Part shown: positions 61,164 through 64,000 of the stretch, one piece after another | Layout of the letters: the number at the start of each line of letters is the position of its first letter | Position numbering within the stretch: the stretch's first letter is position 1 | DNA from: Acidovorax sp. CF316 | GTDB lineage: Bacteria; Pseudomonadota; Gammaproteobacteria; Burkholderiales; Burkholderiaceae_C | NCBI RefSeq assembly: GCF_000276605.1 | Contig: NZ_AKJX01000178.1 | Location: forward strand, 20,604-84,603 | Reading direction: 5' to 3' | DNA: 64,000 nucleotides | Notes under the pieces: model-generated | Told to the model about the DNA's origin: nothing | Databases searched by the model: none | Seen by the model: the letters and a program-made list of their open reading frames with translations, nothing else | Translations under genes and position numbers: made by a program

Positions 61164-62201
61164 ATGAAATTTCGCATCGGTACTTTGACGGCTCTGTGTG
61201 CCTTCTCTTTCATTTCAACGGGCATCCCTGTCGCCGCACAAACCTCCGGGTCTGGCGGATCGGTGTCGATCTATGGAACCTTGGACACCTACGTCGGATC
61301 GATGCGCCGCAGTGACCAGCCGGGACGTACCACCAACGTCAACAGCGGGGGATTGACGACATCCTTCCTGGGGTTCCGTGGAACGGAGGATCTGGGCTCA
61401 GGAGCGAAAGCGTTCTTTGTTCTGGAGAGCTTTCTCCAGGTAGACAGCGGCTCGGCGGGCCGGACCACTGCGGATCCATTCTTTTCGCGGAACTCGTTTG
61501 TCGGCCTTTCGAACGGCTACGGCCAATTGACCATCGGCAGACAGACCAATCCGATGTATGTCGCGACTGGGGCATTCAACCCCTTTCTTGCTTCGGCCAA
61601 TCTGAGCCCTGTGCTCTTGCATGTGTGGAGCGCGAACTACAACCGCACGGTGGTTGGGGACACCGTCTGGGACAACAGCATCCAGTATTCAACGCCACGC
61701 CTCGGTGGCTTCACCGGCTCGGTGACCTACGGTTTGGGGGAGGTGGCTAACGACAGCGGCGTGAGAAATTTGAACGCCACGGCCAACTATGCCGATGGCG
61801 CATTCGCTGCCGTCGTATCTGCCCAGCAGGTCAAGATTGGCCCGGGCCTGACGGCGGCTATGGGCAGCGAAAAGGCGGCCATGACCGGCATGTCCTATGA
61901 CTTCACTGCAGCCAAGGTCTATGGTCAATACTTCTGGACTGACACCCGAGACACGCGCCTGAAGACCAAGACTGCGCAAGTTGGTGTGGGGATTCCCCTA
62001 GGCAACGGCAACGTCATGGCTTCCGTTGCACATACCCGCCGTGAGGCCCCCAACGTGGATGCCAGCCGCACAACTGCAGGTCTTGGGTATGACCACTTCC
62101 TGTCCAAGAGAACCGACCTCTACGCAGTTGCGCTGAAAGACAAGTTCACCGGCTTTTCATCCGCAACGAGCCTCGCACTGGGCATCCGCCATCGCTTCTA
62201 A
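61164..62201 (+). CDS. Gram-negative porin
   Basis: Porin of 345 residues with signal MKFRIGTLTALCAFSFISTG ending VAAQTS, mature GSVSIYGTLDTYVG. FLGFRGTEDLGSGAKAFFVLE and a C-terminal GIRHRF fit the family. AGGAGACATCC precedes the ATG. Codon use looks less G+C-rich than in the first 50 kb. The Bug receptor gene follows 24 bases later. Confidence 0.92.
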   Translation: MKFRIGTLTALCAFSFISTGIPVAAQTSGSGGSVSIYGTLDTYVGSMRRSDQPGRTTNVNSGGLTTSFLGFRGTEDLGSGAKAFFVLESFLQVDSGSAGRTTADPFFSRNSFVGLSNGYGQLTIGRQTNPMYVATGAFNPFLASANLSPVLLHVWSANYNRTVVGDTVWDNSIQYSTPRLGGFTGSVTYGLGEVANDSGVRNLNATANYADGAFAAVVSAQQVKIGPGLTAAMGSEKAAMTGMSYDFTAAKVYGQYFWTDTRDTRLKTKTAQVGVGIPLGNGNVMASVAHTRREAPNVDASRTTAGLGYDHFLSKRTDLYAVALKDKFTGFSSATSLALGIRHRF

Positions 62202-62225
62202 AGACCGAACCAAGGAAACACCAAG

Positions 62226-63203
62226 ATGAAATTCTCCAAGACGCTGGTGCTGCGACCCCTGGCACTGCTCATAGCCACCGCAGCGGTGTCCGCCGCGGCC
62301 TTTGCGCAGACTCCAGGGCGTCCGATTCGCCTCGTAGTGCCCTTTGGTCCTGGCGGCGTGGCCGACCTCACCGCCCGCGTCGTTGCCCAGAAAATGACCG
62401 AAAACATGGGCCAGAGCATCGTCGTGGACAACAAGCCCGGCGCCGGCGGAATCGTCGCTGCTGATGCGGTCGCCAAGGCCCCTCCAGACGGGAATACGTT
62501 GCTTCTGATGTCCAATGGCAACGCCGTCAGCGCAGGTCTCTTCAAGACGCTTCCCTTCGATCCGCTCAAGAGCTTTTCGCCTGTCTCGATGCTGGGTACG
62601 TTCGACATCGCAGTGATTGCAAGTCCCAAGTCACGCTTCAAGGACATCAAGTCGGTCATCGAGTATGCCAAGGCGAATCCCGGAAAGCTGAACCTCGGGA
62701 CGATCAATATCGGAAGCACGCAGAACCTGGCAGCGGAACTGTTAAGGCGCAGCCTTGGCATCGATGTCACCATCGTGCCGTTCAACAGCTCGGCAGCGGT
62801 GACGAGTGCACTTCAAGGCGAACAGATCGATGCCGCCATCGAGATCCTGGCACCGGTTCTGGGACAGATCTCCGGCAAGACGCTGAACGCTCTTGCGGTC
62901 ATGGGAGACCAGCGATCAACCGCACTGCCCGCCGTCCCGACCATTGCCGAGAGTGGCGCGCCCAACTTCAATGTAGCTTCGTGGAACGCCTTCGCAGCCC
63001 CTGCGAACACACCTGCCGCAGTCATTGAGCGCTTGAACAAGGAGACCAATGCAGCCCTCAACTCACCTGAAGTCAAAGAGAAATTGTTGAAGCTTGGTGT
63101 TCAGGCGAAAGGTGGCAGTCCTCAAGACCAGTGGAGCTTTTACGAACGCGAGGTTAAACGCTGGACCGAGATCATTCGGGTAGCCAACATTCCAAAACAG
63201 TGA
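62226..63203 (+). CDS. Bug/TctC-family periplasmic receptor
   Basis: Receptor of 325 residues with signal ending AVSAAAFAQTP. Marks are RPIRLVVPFGPGGVADLTAR, DGNTLLLMSNG and DVTIVPFNSS. It is co-transcribed with the porin just upstream and followed by a strong terminator. No membrane transport subunits are nearby. Confidence 0.92.
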   Translation: MKFSKTLVLRPLALLIATAAVSAAAFAQTPGRPIRLVVPFGPGGVADLTARVVAQKMTENMGQSIVVDNKPGAGGIVAADAVAKAPPDGNTLLLMSNGNAVSAGLFKTLPFDPLKSFSPVSMLGTFDIAVIASPKSRFKDIKSVIEYAKANPGKLNLGTINIGSTQNLAAELLRRSLGIDVTIVPFNSSAAVTSALQGEQIDAAIEILAPVLGQISGKTLNALAVMGDQRSTALPAVPTIAESGAPNFNVASWNAFAAPANTPAAVIERLNKETNAALNSPEVKEKLLKLGVQAKGGSPQDQWSFYEREVKRWTEIIRVANIPKQ

Positions 63204-63260
63204 GTGGGTTGAAGCGGGGGCAGCATGCGCTGACCTCTGCACAGTCGAGATCCAAGGTTG

Positions 63261-63285
63261 CACCGGGCTTGCCCGGTGTTTTTTT
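63261..63285 (+). terminator. Rho-independent terminator after the porin/receptor pair
   Basis: Eight-base stem CACCGGGC/GCCCGGTG with a TT loop and seven T residues. TCCAAGGTTG immediately precedes it, as at 55371-55380. The rest of the 304-base gap to the next gene (63286-63507) showed no gene or clear site. Confidence 0.92.
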
Positions 63286-63507
63286 GCCGGTGCACCCTGA
63301 AAGGGCTGGCGAAAGCGATGCCGATGGTTCAATTCTTCAACGCCCTGAATGCCGGCGAACGACGCAGATTGCAACACTATCGCCCCTGCGAGAGGCCCAA
63401 GGCAACGCTCGGCTTGACGGCCCGACACATCGCCAGAAGGGGGATGCCGCCCGGCGCCGTGGTGCTGGCGCAGTGGCCGACAGGGCCGGTATGCGAAGCT
63501 GCCTCCC

Positions 63508-64000
63508 CTACTCCGCCGTCAGCTTGCGCTCCTTGATGATGGCGGCCCACTGGGCGGATTCCTTCCGCATGAAGGCCGTGAGTTCCGCGCGCGTCGTGGG
63601 CTGGGGCGTCAGGCCATGCTTGTCCAGCGCCTCCTTCACGGCCGGGTCGCCCAGCACGGCCACGATCTCCTTGTTCCAGCGGTCCAGGATCGCCGCAGGC
63701 GTCTTGCCCGGCGCCACGAAGGCATACCAGTTGAGCGCCTCGAAGCCCGCAAAACCCGACTCCGCCACCGTGGGGATGCCCGGCAGATAGGCCGGCCGTG
63801 TGAGCCCGGTCGTGGCCAGCGGCACCAGCCGACCGGCCTCCACATGCGGCATGGCCGTGGGCGGGGCCGAGAAGTACGAGGCCACGCGCTCGCCCAGCAG
63901 GTCCTGCAGCGCAGGCGCCCCACCCTTGTAGGGCACATGCACCATGTCGATGCCTGCACGCTGGTTGAAGAGTTCGCCTGCCAGGTGCGAGGCCGATCCC
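63508..64000 (-). CDS. Bug/TctC-family periplasmic receptor (N-terminus cut by window edge)
   Basis: C-terminal 163 or so residues of a Bug receptor on the minus strand; the frame stays open to base 64000 and the upstream sequence reads GSASHLAGELF, as expected of the family. Marks are DMVHVPYKGGAPALQDLLG and VAESGFAGFEALNWYAFVAP. Composition returns to strongly G+C-rich here. The gene is not confined to the first internal ATG, because conserved family sequence continues before it. Confidence 0.9.
   Translation of the reverse strand, partial: GSASHLAGELFNQRAGIDMVHVPYKGGAPALQDLLGERVASYFSAPPTAMPHVEAGRLVPLATTGLTRPAYLPGIPTVAESGFAGFEALNWYAFVAPGKTPAAILDRWNKEIVAVLGDPAVKEALDKHGLTPQPTTRAELTAFMRKESAQWAAIIKERKLTAE

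Noticed and set aside
1..64000. CRISPR arrays, tRNA or rRNA genes, transposases, phage genes
   Set aside because: Looked for repeated spacer patterns, tRNA-like cloverleafs, transposase motifs and terminal repeats; none was convincing.

Overview
The window is G+C-rich, densely packed DNA with long runs of co-directional genes. Seven Bug/TctC-type periplasmic receptors, four small trimeric-type porins and several aromatic-catabolism gene sets point to a betaproteobacterium of the Burkholderiales, most likely Comamonadaceae (Acidovorax/Comamonas/Variovorax-like). This placement is inferred from gene content only. No rRNA, tRNA, insertion sequence, phage gene or CRISPR array was seen.

Region 1 (1-13.6 kb) is a CoA-dependent side-chain degradation locus. 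Enoyl-CoA hydratase, thiolase and a short-chain dehydrogenase form one operon, divergent from a GAF/PucR-type regulator. A second leftward operon carries an acyl-CoA synthetase, a complete Liv-type ABC importer and a tannase/feruloyl-esterase-family lipoprotein. Together they suggest ester hydrolysis, import, CoA activation and beta-oxidation of an aryl-alkanoate such as a hydroxycinnamate.

Region 2 (14-19.6 kb) holds a serine hydrolase, a class III CoA-transferase, a Bug receptor and a porin, divergent from a LysR regulator.

Region 3 (19.7-46.9 kb) is the most unusual part. Four leftward transcription units start downstream of the same promoter-like element: a 19-base box, a T-rich block and a TANCCT-type -10 at identical spacing. 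The units are (A) an aldehyde dehydrogenase; (B) a beta-propeller lactonase, a TolB-like propeller, a Bug receptor and a chemoreceptor; (C) a nine-gene set with two 4,5-dihydroxyphthalate-decarboxylase-like proteins, a LigJ-like and a second amidohydrolase, a LigB-type dioxygenase, an HpcH/HpaI aldolase and a ThDP enzyme; and (D) DUF1302 barrel, DUF1329, Ycf48-like propeller and an RND exporter. An AraC/XylS regulator lies between units B and C and is the obvious candidate activator. This looks like an undescribed catabolic regulon for a polycarboxylated or polyphenolic aromatic compound.

Region 4 (47-55.4 kb) is a gallate-ester locus: a LysR regulator divergent from a TRAP importer, a subtype-B-like tannase, gallate dioxygenase and a porin, closed by a strong terminator. 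Region 5 (55.4-64 kb) contains a metallo-beta-lactamase-fold lipoprotein, an IclR regulator and two mirrored porin/Bug-receptor pairs. It looks less G+C-rich than the rest. The tannase/gallate genes and the region 3 ring-cleavage genes may act together on plant tannins, but the substrate of region 3 cannot be read from the sequence.
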